The translations under genes and the position numbers were made by a program. From Bacillota bacterium (GTDB lineage: Bacteria; Bacillota; Clostridia; Acetivibrionales; DSM-1351), in contig JAEYNI010000211.1 of assembly GCA_023412635.1 (NCBI GenBank), positions 1 through 6,502 of the forward strand: a stretch of DNA of 6,502 nucleotides, given 5' to 3'. The notes below the pieces were generated by a model. It made no database searches. It saw nothing but the letters and a program-made list of their open reading frames with translations, and had not been told where the DNA came from. This document shows positions 5,991 through 6,502 of the stretch, one piece after another (the first letter of the stretch is position 1; each line of letters starts with the position of its first letter).

Positions 5991-6502
5991 GTGCAAAAAT
6001 GGCCATTTTTTAATAAACCAAAAGTTCAACCTGAACAGAAGATTATAGAACAACCGAAACAGGAACCTGCTCAACAGGCAATGCCCAATAACACGACCAT
6101 GCCTGCCCAGCAGCAACAGAAGCCGAACCAGCAGGCCATGCCCAACAGCATGACAATGCCTGCGCAGCAACAGAAGCCCAATCAGCAGGCCATGCCCAAC
6201 AGCATGACCATGCCTGCGCAGCAGCAGAAGCCCAATCAGCAGGCCATGCCTAATAGCATGACAATGCCTGCGCAGCAGCAGAAGCCCAACCAGCAGGCCA
6301 TGCCCAACAGCATGACAATGCCTGCGCAGCAACAGAAGCCCAACCAGCAGGCCATGCCCAACAGCATGACAATGCCCCTTCCTACTGTACCTGCACCCAA
6401 GGATAATTCCATGTATATGAGCCCAGTCAAGAATATGAAAATGGGTCATAATAATGATGACATTATGGGTCAGTACATGAATAAACCCAATATAATGGGT
6501 CA
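5991..6502 (+). CDS. Met/Gln/Pro/Asn-rich tandem-repeat protein, N-terminal 170 residues (partial)
   Basis: I do not recognise the family. The first 29 residues (starting VQKWPFFNKPKVQPEQ, read with Met at the GTG) are polar, with no signal peptide. Residues 30-129 are tandem copies of an 18-residue unit, AMPNSMTMPAQQQKPNQQ: a divergent first copy of 19 residues, four identical copies, and a half copy. Then come PLPTVPAPKD and a Met/Asn/Gly-rich stretch (MSPVKNMKMGH, DIMGQYMNKPNIMG) that continues past the right edge. The composition predicts a disordered or fibrous protein with no catalytic fold visible so far. The repeat DNA is clearly richer in G and C than its surroundings. A spore coat or other structural role is my inference, from composition and a sigma-K-like promoter. 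The Met-x3-Met-x-Met spacing could instead bind Cu(I). It is transcribed away from marR. Confidence 0.85.
   Translation, partial: MQKWPFFNKPKVQPEQKIIEQPKQEPAQQAMPNNTTMPAQQQQKPNQQAMPNSMTMPAQQQKPNQQAMPNSMTMPAQQQKPNQQAMPNSMTMPAQQQKPNQQAMPNSMTMPAQQQKPNQQAMPNSMTMPLPTVPAPKDNSMYMSPVKNMKMGHNNDDIMGQYMNKPNIMG
6078..6377 (+). repeat. 54-bp in-frame tandem repeat (5 full units plus a half unit)
   Basis: Units begin at 6078 (57 bp, one extra Gln codon), 6135, 6189, 6243 and 6297, with a 27-bp partial copy at 6351-6377. The four 54-bp units encode identical peptides and differ only at five third-codon positions (CCC/CCT, AAC/AAT, ACA/ACC, CAA/CAG, AAT/AAC). The first unit has several amino-acid changes (N for S, T for M), as is usual at the edge of an array. 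Confidence 0.95.

Noticed and set aside
6078..6377. CRISPR array
   Set aside because: The units are contiguous, in frame and lack unique spacers; they encode a repeated peptide.
6236..6430. 64-codon minus-strand frame in a second register of the repeat
   Set aside because: It is another shadow of the same tandem array, with no ribosome site.
5862..6449. 195-codon minus-strand frame rich in His, Leu, Gly and Arg repeats
   Set aside because: It is the antisense reading of the 54-bp repeat array. Its periodic sequence is simply imposed by the plus-strand repeat, and the plus frame has the ribosome site, start and synonymous-only variation.

Overview
The window looks like a piece of a low-GC, anaerobic, spore-forming Firmicute of the class Clostridia. 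A Ruminiclostridium-like saccharolytic clostridium is my guess, not a proof. The grounds are AT-rich intergenic DNA, strong AGGAGG-type ribosome sites, a single-chain pyruvate:ferredoxin oxidoreductase, a TAAW-motif small protein of a clostridial family, and a cytoplasmic family 2 glycoside hydrolase.

Layout, left to right. (1) 1-1513, minus strand: a two-gene unit of a 63-residue TAAW (DUF3787-like) protein followed 30 nt later by the first 430 codons of nifJ/por, which runs off the left edge. (2) 1514-1782: a very AT-rich divergent regulatory gap. (3) 1783-4170, plus strand: a complete GH2 glycosidase with both catalytic glutamates. (4) 4171-4452: a gap between convergent genes, almost filled by a 224-bp imperfect palindrome with terminal inverted repeats, read here as a MITE-like non-autonomous element that may also act as a two-way terminator. 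(5) 4453-5781, minus strand: a MarR-type repressor gene and an unrecognised eight-helix membrane protein, probably one operon. Its sigma-A promoter (TTGACA, 17 bp, TAAAAT) carries two related palindromes in the positions expected for autorepression. (6) 5842-5990: a divergent gap with a sigma-K-like promoter motif and an inverted repeat. (7) 5991 to the right edge, plus strand: the start of a Met/Gln/Pro/Asn-rich protein built on an 18-residue tandem repeat.

The genes do not form one pathway. PFOR serves central fermentative metabolism and the GH2 enzyme feeds it sugar in a general sense. The marR-membrane protein pair looks like a self-contained ligand-responsive module. The repeat protein may be a sporulation-stage structural protein. 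I see no defence system, CRISPR array, tRNA or rRNA. The parts most worth a second look are the palindromic element, the double operator and the repeat protein.
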